Origin: Gordius sp. MW1
Lineage: Eukaryota; Nematomorpha; Gordioida; Gordea; Gordiidae
Direction: 5' to 3'
DNA length: 64,000 nucleotides
Assembly: GCA_964036665.1 (NCBI GenBank)
Contig: OZ038533.1
Location: forward strand, 20,394,575 to 20,458,574
Shown: positions 11,855 through 24,200 of the stretch, one piece after another
Position numbering within the stretch: position 1 is the stretch's first letter
Layout: each line of letters begins with the position of its first letter
Position numbers and translations under genes: made by a program
The notes under the pieces: model-generated
The model's input: the letters and a program-made list of their open reading frames with translations, nothing else
The model's database searches: none
Told to the model about the DNA's origin: nothing

Positions 11855-12707
11855 AATCCGATAGCCAACAAATCCTTTAAAAACAATTATAAACGAACCA
11901 AAGTATATTAATAACAACCTAGAAAACTATTTATAAATTTCAACTAAACCTAAAAGTAAAACCACTTCATAATAAATTTATGTTAGTTTTAAAAGTGGAA
12001 AGTTATTAGGCAGATATTATGGTTTTGATGATTTCTAAAAAGATGCATATCAAATACAAGATGAGGTGTGTTGTGGTGATAACATTTTTGAATTCCATTT
12101 TTAGTTTTACCAAATTAGCTTATACTCTTAGATTCTCTATTATATTTTTGTTACTACAACGAATCTAAATTTGGCTGAACAAACTCACGACGATGTTATG
12201 TGTATAAATCTTTAAGGATGTAATATTTTATTCCTATAACATATAGAACCCTGCAAAATGGATTTTCTTTGGCCCGGGCCTATCATTTTTAAATTTATCC
12301 AAGCCCAACCCAAGATGCTTTTTTTTATTATTGGGGCTAATTTTATATTTGAAAACTATTTTACTATGTCAATATAAAATGAATTTGATTGTTATTATTT
12401 GTAATTTAAGCCAAGGATAAGTTTGGAATAACAAATTTCTCTTGCTACAACTTATTTAACTAACAAAATTTAAGGTAATAAACTTAATTTTTAAAATTAA
12501 TTGTTCAACTAAAATAAATAAGCTTTTGAAATGTTTATTATTTATAAAGTTATAATAACTACTATGGATATATACAAAAACTAGAATAGGATTTGCAATT
12601 TTGTTTGAAAATCATTATACACCGAGGGAGGGGCAAAAGTTTGAAAGCTATATCATGTTTGCTTTGTGGAAAGTGTTTCTGTTATATTCAGTTGGGTTTT
12701 ATTAAAT
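11855..12707. other. AT-rich stretch, small repeat fragment
   Basis: No gene is seen. A short piece near 12246-12320 (CCCTGCAAAATGG, GGCCCGGGCC, AAGCCCAACCCAA) may be a worn hAT-II end. Confidence 0.4.
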
Positions 12708-13910
12708 CAGTGATTCTTAACCGGGGTGCCGTGAGAAGTTTGGCGGGGGCCGCCAAATTATGCAAAATATTTTGGAATATAATAAAAACATTCAGAAAAG
12801 CTTTAGAAAAAATAACCAGGGGGATTCGAACTCGTTGCCTTCTGTTTCAAAAACGTTCGCTATAGCCACTCACACCCTGCTGGTATAAAAAAAACTAGAT
12901 TCCTGCATGAGGATAGCATCACATAGAGGCCTGCACGGGTCACCCGAAACCCGAGGTCGGGTTAAATTTTTTTGGGTTGGGTCGGGTTCGGGTTGAAAAT
13001 TTTAGAATGCTTTCGGGTCGGGTTGGATTTATAGAGTCGGGTCAAAGGATATGAACCTTACATTACAAAATGAACGATGCGTATTTGTTAAATTAATGCT
13101 ATTATCTATAATTTTTGTAAAACAATATCGAATTGTATAACTAATTATAATCATTCATTCATATAATCAATTTCCTTTTATATTTTTTTAATTTGGAGGC
13201 AAATTTAAATTTAAAGCTGAATCACGAAAGGTAAAATATTAACAAATGAGTATTTAATATTGTTTATAGTCTATGGAGTAAATTATAAATTTAACTACAT
13301 AAAGATATAATTATATATTCAATTTAAAGTTGAATCACGAAAGGTAAAATATTAACAAATGATTATTCATAATTGTTTATAGTCTATAGAGTAAATTATA
13401 AATTTAACTACATAAAGATATAACTAAATATTCATGAATCAACAAAAAAGTAAGTTTTATTTATTATTATGTAGATCTAAAATTTCATACTTATTTTATT
13501 AACGCTTTCGGGTCGGGTTCGAATTGAAAATTTAAAAACGCATTCGGGTCGGGTTCAAAAAGTGACTTTGCAGGCCTCTAGCATTACAATCAATTGAAGC
13601 AAAAATTAACAAATTGGTTGATTGTTCAGCAGCAGAAATCTCATTAAATATATTTCCGAATGCATATATTATTATAAATGAATGCTTTTTATGTTTAGTT
13701 ATCAAGTTTTTATGTTATTTAAATAGATAATGAAATAATAAAGTTGTGTTTTATGTTTATTATATAATAAAATGAAACAATAATAGAAAATCAATCTATT
13801 ATAGATAATTTAACAAATATAAATTATTATGAAAAAAATGGGGGGCTGCAAAAAAATTATAAAATATTTGGGGGGCCGCGTGTATAAAAAGGTTAAGATA
13901 AGAACCACTG
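12708..13910. mobile_element. hAT element, CAGTGATTCTTAAC type, with nested MITE
   Basis: The ends CAGTGATTCTTAACCGGGG and GGTTAAGATAAGAACCACTG are the classic inverted ends of Charlie-like hAT elements. Flanks TATTAAAT and ATTTAAAT agree at 6 of 8 bases. GGGGGCCGC blocks lie near both ends. A minus-strand B-box-like GAGTTCGAATCCCC near 12825 is embedded but does not fold as a full tRNA. Removing the nested element 12924-13580 leaves about 0.55 kb, so it is non-autonomous. Confidence 0.75.
12924..13580. mobile_element. hAT-II MITE with 12-bp perfect inverted ends
   Basis: The ends are TAGAGGCCTGCA and TGCAGGCCTCTA. Flanking 8-mers GCATCACA (12916-12923) and GCATTACA (13581-13588) match at 7 of 8. 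Subterminal repeats of TCGGGTCGGGT flank an AT-rich interior with two near-identical copies of a roughly 120-bp block (AAGTTGAATCACGAAAGG and neighbours). It is inserted in the CAGTG-type hAT element. Confidence 0.85.
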
Positions 13911-14109
13911 ATTTAAATCACATTTTATAGTTGCCTTTTTTAATTCAAGCCAAGTTGGAACTTTGGGTCAAAAAGCTTGTGCATGGCTCTAATCATATAT
14001 GAAATTAACATATACCTGAAGAAACATTTATACACTCTCCACACCCTCTCTAGAATGAAATTCTGGGTATGGCTATGATTGGAATGGTCATGATAAAATC
14101 ATATGGATC

Positions 14110-14264
14110 CATGGGCGTAGCCAGGGGGGGGGGCATGGGGGGGGGGGGCGGCTGCCTCCCCCCCCCCCAGATGGCGAAAAAAAAATTTTCAATGCAAAAA
14201 CCCTTAAAAATTAAAAAATTTACGTTTCCCCCCCCCCCCAATCCAAAACCTGGCTAGGCTCATG
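14110..14264. mobile_element. hAT MITE copy D with perfect 8-bp duplication
   Basis: The ends are CATGGGCGTAGCCAGG and CCTGGCTAGGCTCATG. TATGGATC is present exactly on both sides (14102-14109 and 14265-14272). The interior (TTTCAATGCAAAAACCCTTA) matches the ends of the 2.28-kb coding element at 61376-63659, so this is an internal-deletion derivative. The two ORFs drawn across it are artefacts. Confidence 0.95.
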
Positions 14265-14626
14265 TATGGATCAATCAATTTCTTAGAGTAATGACATCAT
14301 CTTATTTATCAAAACAAAGTTATTCCTAGCATAAACACCCGACACCAAATCAAACATAGACCTATTTAGAATAACTCTTGGAATTACCAAATTTTTAAAT
14401 AGATTTATAATTTAAGCATTCTCAGAATTATTATCCCTAATTTTTAAAAAGCTGATATTTGCTTAATTTGAAAATCTCCTTTAGATATTCACATCTAAAT
14501 CAAAATGTCAATACAAGATTTTGAGTCAAACTTTGGCAAATTTTATATTTATATATTTTTAAAGTATCAATTTAATTTTATTTAGTGCTAAGCACTTTAT
14601 TTATAAAAGCACTATAAGTTTTTGAC

Positions 14627-15055
14627 GCTTTTCTGTCCTTTCAAATGAACATTATTTTAAACATGAACCTTTAAATAAAAAAATAATTTAAAAATTCAGA
14701 AAATAAATAACATTTAAAATAATAACAAAATTATGAACTTATGATTTTTAAGTTTTTTCAAGATTTTCATTAATGGCAGAAGGTGAGGTAATATTGTTGG
14801 ATTGCTTAACAAGCTTGTCTGTAATTAAATTAATGGCGGGGAGTTTCAGATTATCTTCATCACTAATGTCACTATTTTCATCAACACCACTCTCTTCTGT
14901 TGAATCATTATTTAAGTTTTTATCACTTTCTCCCTCATTGTGAGATATTTTTTTCTGCTTCTTAGCCCCTTTCTGCTTAAGTTTTCTTTTTAGCCTATTA
15001 AAACAATATGTAGAGATTCTTTATTTAAAAACCTTTTAGCCCGACGTTTAATTGT
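14627..15055. repeat. Arm 1 of an inverted repeat: PRKRIP1 3' exons
   Basis: This segment, the last intron, last exon and downstream flank of PRKRIP1, recurs as a near-identical reverse complement at 16172-16601. The matched intron shows that the copy was made from DNA rather than spliced mRNA. Confidence 0.93.
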
Positions 15056-15546
15056 CTTAGCTTCTTCTTCTTTCTTAAACTTTTCCATTTTATCATTAAA
15101 TTCCTTATCTTTTTTCTCCTTAATTCACCAATTAGCTTCATATATAGATAATTACTTTTATTAATTGGGAATTCATAATTTCCTGCCTTATCATATCTCT
15201 CTTCCTCAAATTTCTGTATAAATGAAATTCAGCACTTCCAGCTCCAGCACTAGATCCTTTAAAATAAATGTAAATAGCACCAATTTTTTTTTATAAAATT
15301 AGCTTATCATACAAAAAATTGATAGTTCATAATTGTGCAAACAAATGAAAAAACTCAAATTTACCCATTATGTTTCTCACAAATTCTGGTGGCCTAGGCG
15401 GTTCCCTATCTTGACATTTTTCAGGAATAACAATTGGCTTATCCTATTATGCTATAAAGATTAATTAATTTTAAATATACTATCGCCTTCATCAATTTAT
15501 CTAAGATATGTTTTTGCTTTTTGACTGGATCGGTATTAAGCGACAT
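14748..15546 (-). CDS. PRKRIP1: PRKRIP1-like nuclear RNA-binding spliceosome protein
   Basis: Five minus-strand exons (15546-15481, 15443-15365, 15256-15156, 15118-15033, 14994-14748) join to 579 nt, or 192 aa, close to the 184 aa of the human protein. Introns are 37, 108, 37 and 38 nt, all GT..AG. The spliced protein contains [34 protein letters not shown] and a basic [18 protein letters not shown] stretch, followed by an acidic serine-rich tail. [20 protein letters not shown] is the family signature. The known protein binds double-stranded RNA, inhibits the kinase PKR in vertebrates and sits in the catalytic spliceosome. The start was chosen at the first ATG of the only frame joining correctly. 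A Gypsy-type element begins about 0.6 kb upstream, and an inverted copy of the last exons lies inside its LTR. Confidence 0.93.
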
Positions 15547-15779
15547 TATTCAAAATAGTCAGATGTTTAAGATTAATTGATTACATTTCTATTTTTTTAA
15601 CTGGTTGATTAAATATTATCCTATTATTTGCTTTTACCAACATGATTGATGGCTTTTATTTAGAATAGTAACCTGCGTCTGGTTTTTTAAACAGGAAATA
15701 ATATGACACTCTAAAATTGCCTTTAAATACTTTCTTTGATTTATGACTGCTTATCCTATATGCTTTTGAGTCATCGCAT

Positions 15780-16155
15780 CGGTATTTAATCCATAGGCCC
15801 CTCTCCCATTATCCCACTTTCTACAGTCCTTGTCCCCTCTACTACTAGCACCCCTGACCTTTCCTCTCGCCCCTTCCTCACCCCCAAACCTTTTAAAATC
15901 CCCACTTCACGACTCCCACCTCACTTCACCTTTACAGCTCTCCCCGAGTTGCCCCCCTTTTATTACCTGAACAAAATAGACTGGGTTGACAATGATAAGG
16001 CCTAAAACACTAAGAATGACTTCTGAAGCACATAAAAACATCATAGAACTTTAATTAGATGGAGCCTTCAAATTTTTTAAAGGAAAGATCTCATATACGT
16101 GAATACATACAAGAATAATCGTATACTATACCTTTTATCTATATAACATTATCTA
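15780..16155. repeat. Probable LTR-element internal remnant upstream of PRKRIP1
   Basis: C-rich text such as CCTTTACAGCTCTCCCC and a tail AAAGGAAAGATCTCATAT resemble the 3' interior of the short LTR element at 19247-20639 (CCCTTACAGCTAGCCCAC, GAGGAAAGATCTTGTAT) and of the large element near 28250. It looks like an old, truncated piece of that kin. The likeness is patchy. Confidence 0.35.
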
Positions 16156-16982
16156 TGTCGTGTCCTCCTATACAATTAAACGTCGTGCTAAAAGGTTTTT
16201 AAATAAAAAATCTCTACATATTGTTTTAATAGGCGAAAAAGAAAACTTAAGCAGAAAGGGGCTAAGAAGCAGAAAAAAATATCTCACAATGAGGGAGAAA
16301 GTGATAAAAACTTAAATAATGATTCAACAGAAGAGAGTGGTGTTGATGAAAATAGTGACATTAGTGATGAAGATAATCTGAAACTTTCCGCCATTAATTT
16401 AATTACAGACAAGCTTGTTAAGCAATCCAACAATATTACCTCACCTTCTACCATTAATGAAAATCTTAAAAAACTTAAAAATCATAAGTTCATAATTTTG
16501 TTATTATTTTAAATGTTATTTATTTTCTGAATTTTCAAATTATTTTTTTATTTAAAGGTTCATGTTTAAAATAATGTTCATTTGAAAGGACAGAAAAGCA
16601 TCATGTAATACCGTACTTATTCGATCAAACCCCTCCCCCGTACTTATATTCACAAAGGTTATAAAACTGCCTATCTCAACCCCCCCCCCCCCCCCCCCCC
16701 TTCTTCCTATATACATTAATTGCAAGTTCGTATCTTACTTGTGTCGGATACCCCTTTTGATCTTCGTAGAATATATATATAACATCTGTGGTATTACTTG
16801 TACTGATTTTAATAGTATTTTGTCTACACAATCTCCCCTCCCTGGCCTTACAACTTCATATGTGGTACTTTTACTTTCCACTTTTGATTTCAAGTATTAT
16901 GTTTTTACTCACTCTCGAATTCTTGTAACCTTTCTAAAATATGAAGAAATAAACTACAAATTGCGTTAAACTCAACATAACA
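16156..16982 (+). repeat. E1 5' LTR, carrying captured PRKRIP1 sequence
   Basis: It is 827 bp long against 432 bp for the 3' LTR. The extra length is the PRKRIP1 segment at 16172-16601, which replaces a short stretch of LTR after the shared start TGTCGTGTCCTCCTATACAA. From GTAATACCGTA to CATAACA it aligns with the 3' LTR. Confidence 0.9.
16172..16601. repeat. Arm 2: inverted partial copy of PRKRIP1 inside an LTR
   Basis: This is a reverse-complement duplicate of 14627-15055, covering the end of exon 4, the 38-nt intron, exon 5 and about 120 bp beyond the stop. The junction shares ACAA with the LTR (CTATACAA against GACAATTAAACG), suggesting a microhomology join. Small differences from the gene (for example TTTCCGCC for TCCCCGCC) show it has had time to diverge. 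It lacks the first three exons and cannot make the protein. Confidence 0.92.
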
Positions 16983-19246
16983 ATGGTGTCAGAGAAGATA
17001 AATATCCCACTCCTACCCTCGGTAAAATCGTTTAAAAAATAATTTGGACCAAATCGCGTCCCCAACCCCCTCTCATCGGAATAGAATAAATCATATTCTT
17101 AGAATAAGATTCTAGTTGTTTGAAAAATAATATGGAACAAATCTTTCCCCCTTCCTGCAGAATAGAATAAATAATATTCTTGAGATTAAATTATCACTGA
17201 AAAAACAACAAGCTAATTATCACCCGATTGCTGCAAAACCTAAGAAAAAACGGAATCGTACTAGAGCGCAAGCCATTCGTGTAACAATACAGAAAGAAAA
17301 GCCAAAAAACAGCAGTTGGACGGAAGGATGTTCCCCCCGCCCCAACGAAAGGTGGTTTAAAAATATCCGGGAACACGTAAGTTTAAAATGCAATTACTTT
17401 CACTAATCGTAATAATTATTTTGTTAGTATTCTATATTAGCTTAACATTTCAAAGTTTCCTATTTTCTTAATCAAAATTTTATTAGCGACTGTATAAATA
17501 TATTATATTCATTAAAATGTTTAATCGCAATCCATCAATATTTATTCATTTTTATGTTTACTTAACGATAAGGCTTTTATTATACTGTTTATCGTATTAG
17601 CAATTTTATTGTGTATAATGATTTATTTAAAGTTAAGAAAGGTTGAGAAAATATTTTTAGTTAAAAATACCCCCTCATAACAATAATTATACCAACCCAT
17701 TTAATAGGGGACCCCGCACCCCCTACACCCCTTACAATTTTAATTTTAATGAAAATTCGCCCGCGCGTGCGCAGAGGGAATGGCCAGGCAATAGGAAGTG
17801 TTGTTTAAGCAATACTACAAATAAAGAGGAGACTAAGGCTGACATATGTTAAGATTGTAGGACCAGTCTGCCTCAGGTCAGTTATAGTTCAATGGGTCAT
17901 TGTGGTGGCCAACATTGTTCTGATTGACGGTTAGCGAAGGCTGGTACTAGTATCTCAAATGTAAATTTAATTAATTTTTTTAACGCGCGTTCGCCTTATG
18001 TTACATTAAATATCGATAATAATTATATAACATTTTTAGCCGATACGGGCTCCACAATTTCGCTGATTTCGCAAATAAATTTTAAAAAATATTGGCCCGA
18101 AAAATTATTAAAAAAAGCTAGCATTTTAGCAAAACAATTAAATGGCTGTCCTATTAACATCTTAGGTTATACGAAAGTGAATGTGAACGCCGCGGGGTAG
18201 AGTTTAGAATTTGATATATATATTGTTGATGAAAATATTGAGAATATAATGGGATGGACATGGATAAGAAAGATTGGTCCCTTAGTTAATTATTGGGGAA
18301 TTTGTAAATATAATAAAATTAATTTTGTTCACTGCAATAAGGATAATATTGGTGATAATAAAGCTGTAGATAAAGTCGGGTCTGAGCCTACGACCATAAT
18401 TGGTAGCAGGAGTCTCCTTATTTTCAGACGAGGGCAAGGTTTCAAATAATGAGACTAGTTCCTCGTGTATGGAGGTAAAGGCATATAAAAATGCCGAGAA
18501 TTCCTCATTAAAATGGATCGTAGGGATGTTCGGAACGATAATGATCTATGGCGTGATAAAATTGACAAAATTAAAGCAGAGTTTGAAGAAATTTTTGCGA
18601 ACGAGTTAGGATGTCTAAATGATAACATATTTTCAATTAAGATTAAAGATCAAAGCGCTCCACGTTTTTGCCCAGCCCGGCGCATTCCATTAATATGGAA
18701 AGACCAAGTTGAATATGTTATTAATACTTGGTTAAAAGATGATGTAATCGAGCCGGTTGATTATTCGGATTGGGCAACACCTTTAGATCCGGTTAAAAAA
18801 CCTGATGGAACGATAAGGGTTTGTGCCGATTACCGAATAACAATCAATAAATGTGTTGTGGATGTGAAATACCCCCTGCCCAGAATTGAAATGGTGTTAG
18901 CAAATTTAAAAGGCGCAAAACTTTTTTCAAAAATTGATTTGGCTAATGCCTATTTGCAATTGCGCGTAACTGGTAAATCCGCTAAATTATTGACCATTAA
19001 TACAGAATAGGGTTTATTTGCGTTTAAACGTTTACCTTTTGGGTTAAGTGTGTCAGCGGCGATCTTTCAAAGAACAATGGCTTCGATTTTTTTGAATTTA
19101 GAAGGCATAAATTTTTATTTGGACGATATCTTTATCACTGGTTCCACTAGGGACGAACATGACAAGCGTCTAATAACTGTGTTAAAATTAATTAAAGCAA
19201 AAGGGTTACGTGTTGCTGAAAAAAATGCGTATTTGCTGTAGAAAAG

Positions 19247-20639
19247 TGTTATATATGTGATATATATATGATGTTGTATATGTGTTGTTGTATATTGGTA
19301 TATCATTGTATACAGATTATATGATTGAATATTGTAAGCCAAATCCGAGTTGGCGAAAAGGAATATATGTTTTTTATCTAATTAATCTTTCTTTTGTTAT
19401 TGATATATATAGAGTCCCCACCCCGGCCCTAGTTATTACTTCTCCTAATCTATAATATATCATTATACTATCTTTATCTTTACTTAATAAATGATTATCC
19501 TTAGATTAGATATGATTGAGTTCAAATAAATGGTGATAGTGAAAGAAGAACTCAAGCCTCAATTAAACCAAGGTAATTGGACAAAAAAAAGTGAAGAAGA
19601 AATTCAATAATATGAACTTATGATGTCAATTCAAGGAGAATTCAAGGGATAATAAGAACTTATGATGTTAATTCAATGCTTAATTCTAAGGAGGAAAAGA
19701 GATAATAATATGAACTTATGATGTCAATTCAAGGAGAATTCAAGGGATAATAAGAACTTATGATGTTAATTCAAGGAGAATTCAAGGGATAATAAGAACT
19801 TATGATGTTAATTCGATGGATAAGGAAACATTATTCTAGGGATGTGGGGATAATTATGATGTTAATTCAATGAGAATCCAAAGGATAATAAGAATTCAGG
19901 ATGTAAATTCATTATTCTAGGGAGATCATATCAGGATGTTACTTCATTAATCTATGGATATGGGAGGATAGGAGTATGCCCAACTTAAAATAGAAAACTA
20001 CATATGAAATTAACCCTGCCACTAGCTTCCCCAAAATCCACTTGTCCAAATCCACACCCTCAAACCCCCATATTTCCCCTTCTGACAATTTCCATCCCAT
20101 CTTACCTTCCCAGCTAATCCATTCTTGGAAATAGCATCCCCAGAATCCACGTAGCCAAGTCCACACCCTCAAACCTACAGATTTCCCTACTGATAATTTC
20201 CATCCCATCTCACCCTTACAGCTAGCCCACTTTTAAAGTTATGGAATGTTAAACATTGTTGTTGGAGTGAATGCTCGAAGAACAAAACCAGGAGGAACCT
20301 TCATTCTTTAAGAGGAAAGATCTTGTATATTGGTGATTCATTCTTTAAGGGGAAAGATGTTATATATGTGATATATATATGATGTTGTATATGTGTTGTT
20401 GTATATTGGTATATCATTGTATACAGATTATATGATTGAATATTGTAAGCCAAATCCGAGTTGGCGAAAAGGAATATATGTTTTTTATCTAATTAATCTT
20501 TCTTTTGTTATTGATATATATAGAGTCCCCACCCCGGCCCTAGTTATTACTTCTCCTAATCTATAATATATCATTATACTATCTTTATCTTTACTTAATA
20601 AATGATTATCCTTAGATTAGATATGATTGAGTTCAAATA
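19247..20639 (+). mobile_element. TRIM-like short LTR element inside E1
   Basis: Two practically identical 282-bp LTRs (19247-19528 and 20358-20639; TGTTATATATGTG to GTTCAAATA) flank an 829-bp interior with no coding capacity. The 5-bp duplication AAAAG lies at 19242-19246 and 20640-20644. A primer-binding-like TGGTGATAGTG follows the first LTR, and a purine tract AAGGGGAAAGA precedes the second. The interior holds short tandem repeats of TTATGATGTTAATTCAA text near 19610-19810. It looks whole for its class and very young, and must depend on enzymes from another element. Confidence 0.93.
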
Positions 20640-21208
20640 AAAAGGTTATGTATTTAGGACATATATTAGGAGACGGTTGTGTTAGACCATGACTAAGATA
20701 TATGCTATCCAAAATGCGAGAATACATCTTAATAAAAAACTATCGTCATTTTTAGGATTAATGACTTATTATAACAGGTTTATCAGTGATTATAGTAAAT
20801 ATGCAGCCCCATTGTATGATTTAACTGGCGTAAATAGCATATATAATTGGACTGATGAGCATGAAACATGTTATAATTATTTAAAACAAGTTCTTTTAAA
20901 GCAACCTATATTAAAATGTTTTGATCCGGAAGGCGAAAACGTTTTAAGGGTTGATGCATCTAATAAGGGAATTGGTGGCGCATTATGCCAATTAGAAGGC
21001 AGCGTAGAACACCCTGTAATTTATTTTTCCCGTAAATTAACTAAACCTGAATTAGATTATTCGGTAATAGAGAAAGAGGCGTAAGCAATGGTTTATGGCC
21101 TGAAACGATGTAGAGAATATTTAATCGGAAAATCGTTCATCGTTTATACAGATCACAAACCATTGGTCTCTTTGTTTATTAAAACTAACACCGATTTTTT
21201 AATGTCAC

Positions 21209-24200
21209 TGTGATAGGTAGTTTTTACTTCATTTGGTTACTGCGGCAGCCGTAGTTAGGTTGTTAATTCTTTGGGCTAGCCTATGCTAATGAGATAGCGT
21301 CGGGAAAGAAATGTATTTTGTTATGTGAATAGACGTGCACTAATTAGAAGCAGGCGTCGAACGGTCGGCATCCCTCATGGCTCATTCAAATTAAGAGGCG
21401 CATCGACTAGGTTATAAGGCTGGATTTTACGCTGCATTTTCATCATATATTTATTTTTGTCTCTGGGTAGTAACCGCTATTGACCATCGAGAGCCCAAGA
21501 TCCCGCGAACCAATTTCTCCACGTAGACAACACCCGTTATAGTCAATTAGTTTCACGGAGATTTACTCACGACCATCGTGCAACCCATATAACATTATTA
21601 CTCAATCGATATTTTATTTGTCTTAATTATAACCCACGTTCGTCCGATATTATTTATACTAGTTATTGATACCAATAAAAGGTTGTCTTCTGGATATTAC
21701 AGTGTCGTCGGGTTATAAAATTGGTAGCACGAGGCTGAGAAGATATACCCACGCATAGAGGCGGATAACGGAATTTCTTTTAAAGATCTCAACCTTCAAT
21801 CCCGATACACAGAACTCAAGGCATTAGACCTTGGATTGTTCGTACAAGACAAAAGAAAAAGGACAACGTAAGTTTTTAATTTTTATTTCTAATAATGGAA
21901 AAATCTTTCTTAGTTATTATAATATTAATATTAATTTTCATGATGAGTCTGTATAGTCCTGCATTTAGGTGGACATTAATTAAATTATTGATGTCAACGC
22001 TGAAATTTAATTTCTGTTTCGATCACGTATCTTATTTTTATAATCGTGTTGGATATAGTCCTTCATTTGGTTAAACACTAATTAAATTGTTCAGATCACG
22101 CTAAAAAATTTGATTTCTTTCACTGATCTTAGTTTTATATCATGTTTGGGCCGAAAGCTTCATTTAATTTTATTAATTTTGTCGTAAGTGAAAAAATGTT
22201 TTTGATAGTTTTGGTGCTGATTATAATTGTAAAATTTTTGATAATTAAATTGCAGCGCGTAGAACAGGTTTACAGAGTTAAGTCCTCGGTCCCGCGTTGC
22301 TTCAATTGCGATAGATTAGGGCACATCAGGCGCAACTGTAATGTAGGCCGTAACTTTGAAAATAACAGGGCGCATTTTAGATATAGATCTCAGTCGCGTG
22401 AACCTTATAATAGATGGGAATAGACAGTTTATAATGATAACCAAGTTATTCCGGGTAATTTTGAGAATAGGGCCACGCAGGAAAATTCTGTTAATCCTGG
22501 GCCGCGTAACTTTAATTGATGCTCGATTAGCGCGGACAACACTAATATTGTTTATATTAAATTTTTTAATTCTTCACAAACTCCGGTGGTTAATTTAAAT
22601 ATTGAAGGCATGCAAATAAATTTTTTAGTAGATTCTGGGGCTTCTATTTCTGTGATAAGTCAATGTAATTTTTTAAAATTTTTACCTTTTAAAACTATCA
22701 ATAAAAGTCATGTTTTAGTAAAACAGTTAGAAGGGTCGAATCTCAAAATTTTGGGGAGTACGAAAGTTCGAGTATGTGCAGGCGTGGAAGTTTTGAAATT
22801 AGAGTTATTCGTTATCGATGAGAAGATAGATAATATTATGGGGTGGAATTGGATTAAATTGATTGGGCCTCTAGTTAATTGGTGGGGCATTTGTAAAGAT
22901 TCCACGTATAATTGAAAGATCAATTGTTTAATCAATAATGCTAATGACCATGCAACACCCGGTTTCAAGGTAGCATCTATGCATAAATCCTTGGTTGTTA
23001 TTAATGAGGCAATGGATGATCCAACCTCGGTTTCAGGGGCAAGGGTTTTTGTTGATAAGCCTACGACCTCTGGTTGGGTTGATTGTGATGGTCAGTACGT
23101 CGGGAGACTGTGGCATTTTAACATTGATAAGATTAAAGCTGAATTTTTGGAGATTTTTCGAGATGAATTAGGATGTTGCAATTCCTCGTTTTTGTCCTGC
23201 CCGTCGAATCCCGTTTATGTGGATTGAGAAGGTCAATAAAGTTATAGATAGTTGGTTAAAGGATAATGTGATTGAACCAATAGAGTATTCGGAGTGGGCT
23301 GCCCCTTTAGTACCCGTTGAGAAAAATGACGGTAGCATAAGGGTTTGTGCCGACTACAGAATAACTATTAATAAACAGGTGATAGAGGTTAAATACCCCT
23401 TACCCAGAATAGAGATGGTCTTAGCTAATTTGAAAGGTTCTAGATTCTTTTCAAAGATTGACCTTAGTGCATACCTTCAGTTACGTGTAGATGATAAGAC
23501 GTCTAAAATTTTAACAATAAACACCGATAGAGGTTTGTTTGCTTTTAAACGATTACTTTTTGGTTTAAGTGTGTCAGCGCCAATTTTTCAACGAGCAATG
23601 TCTTCTATTTTTAATAATTTAGATGGTATTTTTCTATTTAGATGACATTTTGGTTACGGGTTCAACGCAAGCCGAGCATGACTCACGACTAGTTAATGTT
23701 TTATCTTTAATCAAGAGTAAAAATTTACGTGTTTCAGCGAATAAATGCATTATTTGCGCAACTGAAATAACTTATTTGGGTCATATATTAGCCGATGGCT
23801 GGGTAAGGCCTACTTTAATTAAGATTGAAGCTATAAAAAATATGCAGAAGCCTAATAATAAAAAGGAGTTGTTTTCATTTTTAGGGCTTATGAATTATTA
23901 TAGCAGATTTATTGATAATTATACGAAGTTTTCGGGTCCCCTATACGAATTAACAAAAGATAATGTCTTGTTTAAATGGGAAGATAAAGTAGATCAATGT
24001 TTTAATTATTTAAAAGATATTTTGTTAAAGGATTCCATCTTAAAATGTTTTGATCCGGTTAAAGAGCACATCTTAAATGTTGATGCATCCAACACGGGTA
24101 TAGGAGGAGCTTTATGTCAGGTCGAGGATGGAGTAGAACATCCGGTAATTTACTTTTCGCGTAAACTTAATGGGGCAGAACGCAATTACTCGGTGATTGA

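Noticed and set aside
12803-12885. Minus-strand tRNA-like sequence with GAGTTCGAATCC
   Set aside because: The T-stem and acceptor stem do not pair, and it sits inside a hAT element.
16739-16969. ORF of 76 codons, with near-copies at 29027-29255
   Set aside because: Both are the LTR of E1, not genes.
19939-20208. Minus-strand ORF of 89 codons
   Set aside because: Lies wholly in the non-coding interior of the TRIM-like element and reflects its own imperfect repeats.
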